Source: an uncultured Faecalibacterium sp. (lineage in GTDB: Bacteria > Bacillota > Clostridia > Oscillospirales > Ruminococcaceae). Taken from it: 25,385 nt of DNA. The notes beneath the pieces are model-generated. The model made no database searches. It was not told the DNA's origin and was given only the letters and a program-made list of their open reading frames with translations. The DNA lies in assembly GCA_900551435.1 (NCBI GenBank), contig URVW01000030.1:1-25385 (forward strand), written 5' to 3'. A program made the position numbers and the translations under genes. Below, piece after piece: positions 6,749-13,755 of this stretch; the stretch's first letter is position 1; each line of letters begins with the position of its first letter.

Positions 6749-7636
6749 ATGAAAGGTATTATTCTCGCCGGCGGCGCCGGCACCCGGCTTTACCCGTTGA
6801 CCATGGTCACCAGCAAACAGCTGCTGCCTGTCTACGATAAGCCGATGATCTACTATCCTCTGTCCACCCTCATGCTGGCGGGCATTCAGGATATCCTTAT
6901 CATTTCGACCCCCACTGACACGCCCCGTTTCGAGGCGCTGCTGGGCGATGGCAGCCAGTACGGCATCCATCTGCAATATAAAGTCCAGCCCTCTCCGGAT
7001 GGTCTGGCTCAGGCCTTCATTCTGGGCGAAGAGTTCATCGGCGACGACTGCTGCGCCATGATCCTGGGCGATAACATCTTCTACGGCAACGGCTTCTCCA
7101 AGATCCTGAAAACGGCTGCGGCCAACGCAGAGAACAAGGGCCGCTGCACCGTGTTCGGCTACTATGTGCAGGACCCCGAGCGCTTTGGCATCGTCGAGTT
7201 CGACCAGAACGGCAAGGTGCTGAGCGTCGAGGAAAAGCCCGAGCATCCGAAGAGCAACTACGCCATCACCGGCCTGTACTTCTACAATAAGGAAGTCGTC
7301 AAGATGGCAAAGCAGGTCAAGCCCTCTGCCCGCGGCGAGCTGGAGATCACGACCCTGAACGACATGTACCTCAAGCAGGACGAGCTGGATGTTCAGCTGC
7401 TGGGCCGCGGCTTCGCATGGCTGGATACCGGCACGATGGACAGTCTGGTGGAAGCTGCCGACTTCGTCCGCATGATCGAGAAGCGTCAGGGCATCAAGAT
7501 CAGCGCCCCCGAAGAGATCGCCTTCAAGTATGGCTGGATCGACCGTGAGACCCTGCTGGAGAGCGCACAGCGCTACGGCAAGAGCCCCTACGGCCAGCAC
7601 CTGAAGAACGTCGCGGACGGCAAGCTGAAATACTAA
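6749..7636 (+). CDS. rfbA: Glucose-1-phosphate thymidylyltransferase
   Basis: A 295-residue enzyme that joins glucose 1-phosphate and dTTP to dTDP-glucose, the first step of dTDP-L-rhamnose synthesis. The N-terminus is the nucleotidyltransferase signature MKGIILAGGAGTRLYPLT, followed by KQLLPVYDKPMIYYPLSTLM; CCAMILGDNIFYGNG gives the metal-binding aspartate, and VEEKPEHPKSNYAITGLYFY and RGFAWLDTGTMDSL are RmlA hallmarks. Length fits the short RmlA class (about 290). AAGGAG lies 10 bases before ATG. It leads an operon with rfbD 13 bases downstream and rfbB after a repeat. Confidence 0.97.
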   Translation: MKGIILAGGAGTRLYPLTMVTSKQLLPVYDKPMIYYPLSTLMLAGIQDILIISTPTDTPRFEALLGDGSQYGIHLQYKVQPSPDGLAQAFILGEEFIGDDCCAMILGDNIFYGNGFSKILKTAAANAENKGRCTVFGYYVQDPERFGIVEFDQNGKVLSVEEKPEHPKSNYAITGLYFYNKEVVKMAKQVKPSARGELEITTLNDMYLKQDELDVQLLGRGFAWLDTGTMDSLVEAADFVRMIEKRQGIKISAPEEIAFKYGWIDRETLLESAQRYGKSPYGQHLKNVADGKLKY

Positions 7637-7649
7637 GAGGTAACTGCAC

Positions 7650-8564
7650 ATGAAAATCATTGTCACTGGCTGCAAGGGCCAGCTGGGGACCGAGATCATC
7701 AAGCAGCTCCGCGAGGGCCGCAGCGAGATCGGACCCATCCCCGAAAAGCTGCTCAATGCAACGGTCATCCCGGTGGACCTGCCCGAACTGGACATTTCCA
7801 ACTATAAGATGGTGGACGACTTCATCCGCCGTCAGCGCCCGGACGTCATCGTGAACTGCGCCGCCTTCACCAACGTGGACGGCTGTGAGGTCAACCATGA
7901 CGCCGCTTTCAAGGCCAACGCCCTCGGCCCCCGCAATCTGGCACAGGCCGCCGAAAAGACCGGCGCACGTCTGGTCCATGTCTCGACCGACTATGTGTTC
8001 TCCGGCCGCGAGAACGGCGGCATCGCACAGGACGAGGCCACCATCCCCGGCCCCATCAGCGCCTATGGCTCCACCAAGCTCATGGGCGAGAAGTATGTGG
8101 AGCAGTTCTGCCACCGTCACTTCATCGTCCGCACCGCTTGGCTGTACAGCTACTACGGCAAGAACTTCGTCAAGACCATCGTGAACGCGGGCAGGAAGTT
8201 CGGCAAGCTGGAGGTCGTCAACGACCAGTGCGGCAACCCGACCAACGCCGTCGATCTGGCGCATGAGATCCTGCAGCTCTGCGTGACCCACGAGTACGGC
8301 CTGTATCACTGCACCGGAGAGGGCATCTGCTCTTGGTACGATTTTGCGTCCGAGATCATCCGCCTGTCCGGCGTGGACACCACCGTGGCTCCCTGCACCA
8401 GCGAGGAGTACAAGGCAAAGCACCCCGAAAGTGCCGACCGCCCGAAGTGGAGCGCTCTGGACAACCGGATGCTGCGCTGCACCGTCGGCAACGATGTGCG
8501 CGACTGGAAGGACGCTCTGGCGTGCTTCTTCGAGCACTGGGACGGCGACAATGGAATGAAATAA
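7650..8564 (+). CDS. rfbD: dTDP-4-dehydrorhamnose reductase
   Basis: A 304-residue extended short-chain dehydrogenase that reduces dTDP-4-keto-L-rhamnose to dTDP-L-rhamnose with NAD(P)H, the last step of the pathway. MKIIVTGCKGQLGTEI is the nucleotide-binding start; VNCAAFTNVDGCE, LVHVSTDYVFSG and the catalytic YGSTK (about residues 139-143) followed by GE are all RmlD motifs. It lies 13 bases after rfbA with AGAGGT before ATG. The preceding enzyme in the pathway, the 3,5-epimerase RfbC, is not encoded in this window. The gene ends directly at the hairpin repeat starting at 8565. Confidence 0.95.
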   Translation: MKIIVTGCKGQLGTEIIKQLREGRSEIGPIPEKLLNATVIPVDLPELDISNYKMVDDFIRRQRPDVIVNCAAFTNVDGCEVNHDAAFKANALGPRNLAQAAEKTGARLVHVSTDYVFSGRENGGIAQDEATIPGPISAYGSTKLMGEKYVEQFCHRHFIVRTAWLYSYYGKNFVKTIVNAGRKFGKLEVVNDQCGNPTNAVDLAHEILQLCVTHEYGLYHCTGEGICSWYDFASEIIRLSGVDTTVAPCTSEEYKAKHPESADRPKWSALDNRMLRCTVGNDVRDWKDALACFFEHWDGDNGMK

Positions 8565-8697
8565 AACCTCTCAGTCAATGCTTTGCATTGTCAGCTCCCC
8601 TAGCAGGGGAGCCTTTGGCAGTCCTTGCAAAGTTTCTGGTTTCGCCAGAGGCTCTCCTATTAGGAGAGCTGTCGAGCGAAAGCGAGACTGAGAGGTT
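8565..8697. repeat. 133-bp hairpin-chain repeat with 12-bp terminal inverted repeats
   Basis: The ends AACCTCTCAGTC and GACTGAGAGGTT are perfect inverted repeats. Inside are successive hairpins: CAATGC-TTT-GCATTG, GCTCCCC-TAGCA-GGGGAGC, CTGG-TTTCG-CCAG, GCTCTCC-TATT-AGGAGAGC (sharing bases) and CGAGCGAAAGCGAG. No coding potential. It looks like a MITE or BIME-type repeat sitting between rfbD and rfbB and begins one base after the rfbD stop. In RNA the hairpins could slow decay or partly terminate the operon transcript. A short relative lies at 12675-12711. Confidence 0.75.
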
Positions 8698-8772
8698 GTA
8701 CAGAGAAAAAGCTGACTCCAAAGGCAGAAACTGTCAGAAATAGAACAAATCATTTGAGGAAAGAATCAAACT

Positions 8773-9837
8773 ATGAAAAAATATCTGATCACCGGCTGCG
8801 CCGGCTTTATCGGTTCGAACTTTGTTCACTATATGCTCAAGAAGTATCCCGAGATCCTGCTGGTCAACCTCGATAAGCTGACCTATGCGGGCAACCTCGA
8901 GAACCTGAAGGACGTCGAGGGCGACCCGCGCCACGTCTTTGTGCAGGGCGATATCTGCGACAAGGAGCTGGTCGAGAGCCTGTTCGCAAAGTATGATTTC
9001 GATTATGTCATCAACTTTGCCGCAGAGAGCCATGTGGACCGCTCCATCAAGAACCCCGAAATTTTTGTCCAGAGCAACGTCATGGGCACGGTCAACCTGC
9101 TGCAGCGCGCCAAGGAAGCTTGGTACGATGCCGACGCCAAGACTTGGAAAGAGGGCAAGAAGTACCTGCAGGTTTCCACCGATGAGGTCTATGGCGCACT
9201 GGGCGCTGAGGGCTACTTCATGGAGACCACTCCGCTGTGCCCCCACAGCCCCTATTCTTCCTCCAAGGCCAGCGCGGATATGTTCGTCATGGCATTCCAT
9301 GATACCTACGGCATGCCCATCAACATCACCCGCTGCTCCAACAACTACGGCCCCTATCAGTTCCCCGAGAAGCTGATCCCCCTGATGATCAACAACGTCA
9401 AGCACCACAAGGAGCTGCCCGTCTACGGCGACGGTATGCAGATCCGCGACTGGCTGTACGTTGAGGACCATTGCAAGGCCATCGATATGGTCTGCAACGG
9501 CGGCAAGATCGGCGAGGTCTACAACGTCGGCGGCCACAACGAGCGTCCCAACATCTTCATCGTCAAGACCATCATCGCACAGCTGCACGACCGTCTGCAG
9601 GATGAGGGCATCAGCGAGGACCTCATCAAGCACGTCGCCGACCGTCTGGGCCACGACCGCCGCTATGGCATCGACCCCACCAAGATCAAGAATGATCTGG
9701 GCTGGTATCCCGAGACTCCGTTCGAGAAGGGCATCGTCCTGACCATCGACTGGTATCTGAACCACGAGGAGTGGATGGAGCACATCACCAGCGGCAACTA
9801 CCAGAAGTACTACGAGGAAATGTACAAGAATAAGTAA
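8773..9837 (+). CDS. rfbB: dTDP-glucose 4,6-dehydratase
   Basis: A 354-residue NAD-dependent enzyme turning dTDP-glucose into dTDP-4-keto-6-deoxyglucose, the second step of dTDP-L-rhamnose synthesis. KKYLITGCAGFIGSNFVHY is the Rossmann start, VINFAAESHVDRSI and STDEVYGALG (with the catalytic Asp/Glu pair at DE near residue 137) follow, then YSSSKASAD (Y161, K165), and NNYGPYQFPEKLIPLMI, all typical for RmlB. GAGGAAAG precedes ATG. It is separated from rfbD by the hairpin repeat at 8565-8697, so its expression may depend on read-through. A strong terminator shared with the converging pfkA follows. Confidence 0.97.
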   Translation: MKKYLITGCAGFIGSNFVHYMLKKYPEILLVNLDKLTYAGNLENLKDVEGDPRHVFVQGDICDKELVESLFAKYDFDYVINFAAESHVDRSIKNPEIFVQSNVMGTVNLLQRAKEAWYDADAKTWKEGKKYLQVSTDEVYGALGAEGYFMETTPLCPHSPYSSSKASADMFVMAFHDTYGMPINITRCSNNYGPYQFPEKLIPLMINNVKHHKELPVYGDGMQIRDWLYVEDHCKAIDMVCNGGKIGEVYNVGGHNERPNIFIVKTIIAQLHDRLQDEGISEDLIKHVADRLGHDRRYGIDPTKIKNDLGWYPETPFEKGIVLTIDWYLNHEEWMEHITSGNYQKYYEEMYKNK

Positions 9838-9859
9838 GCTCAGAGTGAGCTGATAAAGC

Positions 9860-9900
9860 AAACGGAGCGCTCCTGCAGGATGCAGGGGCGCTCCGTTTTT
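9860..9900 (+). terminator. Strong bidirectional terminator between rfbB and pfkA
   Basis: AAACGGAGCGC and CCTGCA pair with TGCAGG and GCGCTCCGTTT, then TTTG. The A-run on the other side makes it usable for pfkA on the minus strand. Confidence 0.9.
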
Positions 9901-9913
9901 GTTTCAGGAAAGC

Positions 9914-10990
9914 TTAGCCCAAGCTCACGCCCATCCGCCGTGCCACGGTGAGCAGCTCACAGCCCTCGGGGACGTTGCGGGTCTTGCCGGCGATGTCCCC
10001 CAAGCGGTTTGCGGTGACGTGGCCGTTGAGTAGAGCGACGGTCACGCCGTAGCGCTCGATCTCCACCAGCTTGGCGGCGTAGCTGCCGAACTGGGTGGCC
10101 AGAACGCGGTCGTAAGCGCTGGGGCTGCCGCCGCGCTGCATGTGGCCCGGGATGCAGACGCGCGTCTCCATGCCGGTCTTTTTCTGGACGGCCATGGCGA
10201 TGCGGTTGGTGGCGGTGGTGTAGCCCGCCTCCGCGCGCTTTGCGGTCCACTCCTTGCGCTTCATTTTGGCTTCCTCGACGTTCATTGCGCCCTCGGCCAC
10301 CGCGATAATAGAGAAGTTCGAACCCTTCTTGGCTCGGCGCTCCACGGCGTCGCAGACACGGTCGATATCATAGGGCATCTCAGGCAGCAGGATGATGTCT
10401 GCGCCGCCCGCAATGCCGGAATAGAGGGTCAGCCAGCCGGCCTTGTTGCCCATGATCTCGATGCACATCACGCGGCTGTGGCTGCCGGCGGTGGTGTGGA
10501 TGCGGTCGATGACGTCTGTGGCAATGTCCACCGCCGTATGGAAGCCGAAGGTGACGTCCGTGCCGTAGATGTCGTTGTCGATGGTCTTGGGCAGACCGAT
10601 GATGTTCAGGCCCTCCTGCGAGAGCAGATTGGCCGTTTTGTGCGTGCCATTGCCGCCCAGACAGAGCAGACAGTCCAGCTTTGCGTCCTTGTAGGTCTTT
10701 TTCATGGCGGCCACTTTGTCGATCTTGTCCTCTTCCACGACGCGCATCAGCTTGAACGGCGTGCGCTTCGTGCCAAGGATCGTGCCGCCCAGCGTCAGGA
10801 TGCCGCGGAAATCATCCTCGGTCATCTCCTTATAATCGCCGGTGATCAGGCCGTGGTAGCCGTTCAGGATGCCAACGATCTCCACGTTGTCGCCCATGCG
10901 GGCATACAGCGCTTTTGCAACGCCGCGGATGGTCGCGTTCAGGCCCGGGCAGTCGCCGCCGGAGGTCAGGATGCCAACACGTTTTTTCAT
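9914..10990 (-). CDS. pfkA: 6-phosphofructokinase, group III-like
   Basis: A 358-residue glycolytic phosphofructokinase. LTSGGDCPGLNATIRG opens the chain; GGTILGTKR, PKTIDNDIYGTD (134-145), TAGSHSRVM, IMGNKAGW and MQRGGSPSAYDR are PFK signatures. The phosphoryl-donor signature reads GGNGT (112-116) with lysine in PKTIDND: glycine at the 104-equivalent favours ATP, while lysine at the 124-equivalent is shared with PPi enzymes; this mix is known from group III ATP-PFKs. The usual aspartate of GGDGT is asparagine here, which is uncommon. GAGGGA lies nine bases before ATG. It converges with rfbB and is probably transcribed alone. Confidence 0.93.
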   Translation of the reverse strand: MKKRVGILTSGGDCPGLNATIRGVAKALYARMGDNVEIVGILNGYHGLITGDYKEMTEDDFRGILTLGGTILGTKRTPFKLMRVVEEDKIDKVAAMKKTYKDAKLDCLLCLGGNGTHKTANLLSQEGLNIIGLPKTIDNDIYGTDVTFGFHTAVDIATDVIDRIHTTAGSHSRVMCIEIMGNKAGWLTLYSGIAGGADIILLPEMPYDIDRVCDAVERRAKKGSNFSIIAVAEGAMNVEEAKMKRKEWTAKRAEAGYTTATNRIAMAVQKKTGMETRVCIPGHMQRGGSPSAYDRVLATQFGSYAAKLVEIERYGVTVALLNGHVTANRLGDIAGKTRNVPEGCELLTVARRMGVSLG

Positions 10991-11052
10991 CTTTCAGAAT
11001 CCCTCGTTTCCTCTGAATTTCCCACTCATGCGCGGGAGGAATTGATACTATT

Positions 11053-11081
11053 AGAGTATTCCCAAAGAGTTTTCATGTCAA
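11053..11081 (-). promoter_or_regulatory. Probable pfkA promoter
   Basis: On the minus strand a perfect TTGACA (plus 11076-11081) is followed after 17 bases by TACTCT (plus 11053-11058), about 60 bases upstream of the pfkA start. Confidence 0.5.
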
Positions 11082-11160
11082 GAGAAGAAACGGAAAAAAC
11101 GCGTAAAATCGCGGACAGAATTTGTCTTGAAAAGTTCGGCAAAAAAAGTTGAAAAAAGTG

Positions 11161-11189
11161 TTGACAAGAGGGCCTGTTTTGAGTATAAT
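11161..11189 (+). promoter_or_regulatory. Consensus promoter of the tRNA-Gln/tRNA-Pro unit
   Basis: TTGACA and TATAAT are both perfect and spaced by 17 bases, 45 bases before tRNA-Gln. Confidence 0.9.
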
Positions 11190-11233
11190 ATCCCTTGTCA
11201 GCAGCGAACACCGCTACTGACAAACCGGAATAA

Positions 11234-11307
11234 TGGGGATTTGCATAGTGGTAGTGCGGTAGACTCTGACTCTACTTGTGGGAGTTCGATTCTCTCATCC
11301 CCAACCA
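11234..11307 (+). tRNA. tRNA-Gln (anticodon CTG)
   Basis: The cloverleaf closes fully: acceptor TGGGGAT/ATCCCCA, D-stem GCAT/GTGC, anticodon stem GTAGA/TCTAC with loop CTCTGAC (anticodon CTG, reading CAG), T-arm GGGAG-TTCGATT-CTCTC, discriminator A and encoded CCA. The TGGGG start is usual for glutamine tRNAs. Confidence 0.95.
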
Positions 11308-11308
11308 G

Positions 11309-11336
11309 TACCGCAGCCGAAAAGCTGCGGTATTTT
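11309..11336 (+). terminator. Terminator-like hairpin between the two tRNAs
   Basis: TACCGCAGC-CGAAAA-GCTGCGGTA followed by TTTT fills the whole gap from one base after the tRNA-Gln CCA to the first base of tRNA-Pro. It could stop a share of transcripts or mark a processing site; no separate promoter for tRNA-Pro fits in the gap. Confidence 0.65.
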
Positions 11337-11412
<76 letters not shown>

Positions 11413-11453
11413 AAAAAGACCAGATAGGCTTTTGCCTATCTGGTCTTTTTCTT
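11413..11453 (+). terminator. Terminator of tRNA-Pro
   Basis: AAAAAGACCAGATAGGC pairs perfectly with GCCTATCTGGTCTTTTT around TTTT, starting at the base after CCA. Confidence 0.93.
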
Positions 11454-11459
11454 ATCTCT

Positions 11460-11476
11460 GCAGCGGGATTTGAACA
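11460..11476 (-). repeat. Inverted copy of the tRNA-Pro T-arm, first copy
   Basis: GCAGCGGGATTTGAAC (11460-11475) is the perfect 16-bp reverse complement of 11389-11404 in tRNA-Pro. With the next base it also contains GCGGGATTTGAACA (11463-11476), repeated directly at 11763-11776. Confidence 0.9.
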
Positions 11477-11498
11477 GGGCGGCGGCACGAAGTGACGC

Positions 11499-11526
11499 AA
11501 AGAAAGCCCCAGTGGGGCTTTCTTTA
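11499..11526 (+). terminator. Terminator-like hairpin inside the remnant region
   Basis: AAAGAAAGCCCC-AGT-GGGGCTTTCTTT is a perfect 12-bp stem with T-rich 3' arm. No intact gene lies upstream apart from the tRNAs, so it may belong to a lost gene or act on the opposite strand. Confidence 0.6.
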
Positions 11527-11549
11527 GCCCGCGGGTCCTAGGCCAATAG

Positions 11550-11729
11550 GAATGTCTAACAAGGGGACTGAGGCTAGGACATGTAGATGAGATCGAGCGG
11601 AATGCGTTCTGCAAGTTTACCGAAGAAGAACGAGAGCTTTACCTTTCGCTGTTCAAGCACCATCTGGAAAATCTGGAGCGAGAGGAAAAGCGAGTATTGG
11701 ATTCCATCAAGGAGGGACCGACCCCATGA
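11550..11729 (+). pseudogene. C-terminal remnant resembling a MarR-family regulator
   Basis: The frame is open for 59 codons and then ends in TGA, but there is no suitable start and the protein-like part begins near 11580. It reads DEIERNAFCKFTEEERELYL and continues with a long amphipathic, charged helix ending in IKEGPTP. This resembles the last helices of MarR regulators (F-x-x-L/F-T-x-E-E-R then a dimerisation helix with NLE). The DNA-binding part is missing. Its stop overlaps the ATG of the next fragment (ATGA), as expected for a regulator coupled to a transporter gene. Assignment is tentative. Confidence 0.4.
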
Positions 11730-11773
11730 CAACACGCACAAAAACCAGCACAGGACTTTTTGGCGGGATTTGA
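11726..11773 (+). pseudogene. N-terminal remnant of the gene that followed the MarR-like gene
   Basis: ATG overlaps the preceding stop codon (ATGA) and has GGAGGG ten bases upstream. It reads MTTRTKTSTGLFGGI and then stops in the tRNA-derived repeat at 11763. The coupling and the Thr-rich start look like the beginning of a real protein cut off at the repeat; which protein cannot be told. Confidence 0.35.
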
Positions 11774-11776
11774 ACA
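11763..11776 (-). repeat. tRNA-derived repeat, second copy
   Basis: GCGGGATTTGAACA is identical to 11463-11476, exactly 300 bases away, and 13 of its bases are the reverse complement of the tRNA-Pro T-arm (11389-11401). Confidence 0.85.
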
Positions 11777-11798
11777 ATTTCTCCTAATATGTTACAAT
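11770..11798 (+). promoter_or_regulatory. Probable promoter of the CPBP protease gene
   Basis: TTGAAC (11770-11775) and TACAAT (11793-11798) are spaced by 17 bases, 30 bases before the start codon. The -35 hexamer lies wholly inside the tRNA-derived repeat. Confidence 0.65.
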
Positions 11799-11828
11799 AA
11801 AACCAAATCTTGTAGGGAGGCAATATCG

Positions 11829-12647
11829 ATGCTCAAACGTCTGCGCAAAGACCATCCCCTCGGCTACTGCATCGGGGCAGAAGTGATCTTCTTGGCCAGT
11901 CTGATCCTGACCTCGTATCTGGTGGTGTTCCTGCTGGTCTTGTTCGATTTCAACTTTCAGTATGCGGATGACTATCTGCTCGGTTGTGTTCAGGAGGCCG
12001 TGGGCCTTGGCTGGGCGGTGTTCCTGCTGAAAAAGACCGGAAAGACAAAGCTTCTGCGCCAGCGCGGATGCGGCTTTTTCAGCGGGATGCTGGTGGGCAT
12101 GTATCCGCTGGCGCTGATCGTCTACAGCCTGTACACGAAGATGCTGTTCGGACGGCCCGACGGCCCGATGCTGCCCGCGTGGCGGATCGTGAGCTTCTTG
12201 GCGAATATGACCCTTGTGGGCGTCGCTGAAGAGGTGCTGTTCCGGGGTGTCATCGGGCAGACATTGCTGGAGCACTTCGGCACGAGCCGTGCGGGCATCT
12301 GGAAGTCCTGTCTGCTGTCGGGCTTGCTGTTTGGCGGGGCGCATCTGGTGAACATTCTGTCCAGCGCCCCGCTGGGCGTGCTGATGCAATGCCTGTTTGC
12401 GGCGTCGCTGGGTGTGCTGTATGCGGCTATCTACTTCCGGACCGGAAACCTCTGGGTCACAACATTTTTACATGCGACCATGGATATCACTTCCATGCTG
12501 ATCGGCGGTCTGTACGGGACTGAAAGCGTTGCGGACACGGTGAGCAGCTATGACCCGTCGATGCTGATCTCGGTGCTGGTCTACCTCATCCCGGCGGCCA
12601 TCCTGCTGCGCAAAAAGAAGATCAAGGAAGTTTCGTTCTATTTCTGA
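11829..12647 (+). CDS. CPBP-family intramembrane glutamic endopeptidase
   Basis: About 272 residues with around eight hydrophobic segments. The start is ATG at 11829 after GGGAGGCAATATCG; the upstream extension of the frame reads through the promoter. The CPBP/Abi (CAAX protease-like) motifs are present: AEEVLFRGVIGQ (EExxxR) and GLLFGGAHLVN (FxxxH), with a third conserved segment at FLHATMDITSML. Family members are membrane proteases related to Rce1; in bacteria some protect against bacteriocins or act in signalling, but the substrate is unknown. It stands alone downstream of the tRNA remnant region and faces tsaD across a terminator. It ends with the basic tail LRKKKIKEVSFYF. Confidence 0.88.
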   Translation: MLKRLRKDHPLGYCIGAEVIFLASLILTSYLVVFLLVLFDFNFQYADDYLLGCVQEAVGLGWAVFLLKKTGKTKLLRQRGCGFFSGMLVGMYPLALIVYSLYTKMLFGRPDGPMLPAWRIVSFLANMTLVGVAEEVLFRGVIGQTLLEHFGTSRAGIWKSCLLSGLLFGGAHLVNILSSAPLGVLMQCLFAASLGVLYAAIYFRTGNLWVTTFLHATMDITSMLIGGLYGTESVADTVSSYDPSMLISVLVYLIPAAILLRKKKIKEVSFYF

Positions 12648-12652
12648 TGCAA

Positions 12653-12735
12653 AAAAGGCTGCTGCAACGTTGCCAACCTCTCAGTCTCGCATTCACATTG
12701 ACGGAGAGGTTGTTTGCACGTTGCAGCAGCCTTTT
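12653..12735. terminator. Bidirectional terminator carrying a repeat in its loop
   Basis: AAAAGGCTGCTGCAACGT (12653-12670) pairs perfectly over 18 bases with 12718-12735 (ending GCAGCCTTTT). The 47-base loop holds the hairpin repeat 12675-12711. It serves both the CPBP gene and the converging tsaD. Confidence 0.88.
12675..12711. repeat. Short hairpin repeat within the terminator loop
   Basis: AACCTCTCAGTC at one end is identical to the end of the 133-bp repeat at 8565, and GACGGAGAGGTT at the other differs at one base from GACTGAGAGGTT. It looks like an internally deleted member of the same family. Confidence 0.7.
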
Positions 12736-12746
12736 ATGATATCGTC

Positions 12747-13754
12747 TTATTCGTAATCGATGGGCAGGGTGGGCAGACCGTTCAGTTCCAGCCCTGCGGT
12801 ATGGCCCGCGATGTACTGATAGTAGCCCTGCGCGGCGATCATTGCGCCGTTGTCGCCGCAAAACTTGAGCTCCGGCAGATAGACCTTTGCACCCAGTTTC
12901 TGTGCGCCATCGTTGACGAGCTGGCGCAGACGGCCATTGGCCGCGACGCCGCCCGCAAGGCAGACCTGCTTTGCGCCGGTGTCAGCTGCGGCAAGGAGCA
13001 GCTTTTCGGCCAGAATGCCCGCGATCCGCTCCTGAAAGCTGGCCGCGAGGTCCGGCACGTTGACTTCGACGCCCTTCATCTGGGCCTGATTCACCTCGTT
13101 CAGTACGGCGGTCTTCAGGCCGGAGAAGCTGACGTTGTACTTGCCTTCCACATGGGGGACCGGCAGACGATACGCCTTGGGGTTGCCGGTCTTGGCCGCG
13201 TTGGCGACGCTGGGGCCGCCGGGGTAGGGAAGTCCCAAAGTCCGCGCGACCTTATCAAAGGCTTCGCCGGCGGCATCGTCCACGGTATGACCCAGAATGT
13301 GGTAGTGGGTGTAGTCCTGCACTTCCACGATGTGGCTGTGCCCGCCGGACGCCACCAGACAGAGGAACGGCGGCTTCAGTTCCGGGTGGGTCAGGTAGAG
13401 GGCCGCGATGTGGCCCCGCAGGTGGTGCACCGGAACGAGCGGCTTGTCGGCAGAATAAGCCAGCCCTTTTGCAAAGTTGACGCCGACCAGAACCGCGCCG
13501 ATGAGTCCGGGCGCAAAGGTGACGGCGACGGCATCCACATCGTCGATGGTCTTGCCCGCGTCGAGCAGGGCCTTTTTGACGGTGGCGCTGATGAATTCAC
13601 AGTGGCGGCGGCTGGCGATCTCGGGCACGACGCCGCCGTACAGTGCTTGTTCCTTGACACTGGTGGAGATGACGTTGCTCAGCAGATGCCGGCCGTCCTC
13701 CACCAGCGCTGCGGCGGTCTCGTCGCAGGTGGATTCGATTCCTAAAACGATCAT
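12747..13754 (-). CDS. tsaD: tRNA N6-adenosine threonylcarbamoyltransferase
   Basis: A 335-residue protein that, with TsaB and TsaE, places the threonylcarbamoyl group on A37 of tRNAs reading ANN codons. MIVLGIESTCDETAAALV is the family start; VVPEIASRRH, the metal-binding HHLRGH (H111, H115), LVASGGHSHIV, DDAAGEAFDKVARTLGLPYP, FSGLKTAV and LAGGVAANGRLR follow in the normal order. The frame extends upstream into polA, but ATG at 13754 gives the conserved start, with GGAGG inside the end of polA; one base separates it from the polA stop, so the two are coupled. Ends 11 bases from the terminator. Confidence 0.97.
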   Translation of the reverse strand: MIVLGIESTCDETAAALVEDGRHLLSNVISTSVKEQALYGGVVPEIASRRHCEFISATVKKALLDAGKTIDDVDAVAVTFAPGLIGAVLVGVNFAKGLAYSADKPLVPVHHLRGHIAALYLTHPELKPPFLCLVASGGHSHIVEVQDYTHYHILGHTVDDAAGEAFDKVARTLGLPYPGGPSVANAAKTGNPKAYRLPVPHVEGKYNVSFSGLKTAVLNEVNQAQMKGVEVNVPDLAASFQERIAGILAEKLLLAAADTGAKQVCLAGGVAANGRLRQLVNDGAQKLGAKVYLPELKFCGDNGAMIAAQGYYQYIAGHTAGLELNGLPTLPIDYE

Positions 13755-13755
13755 A

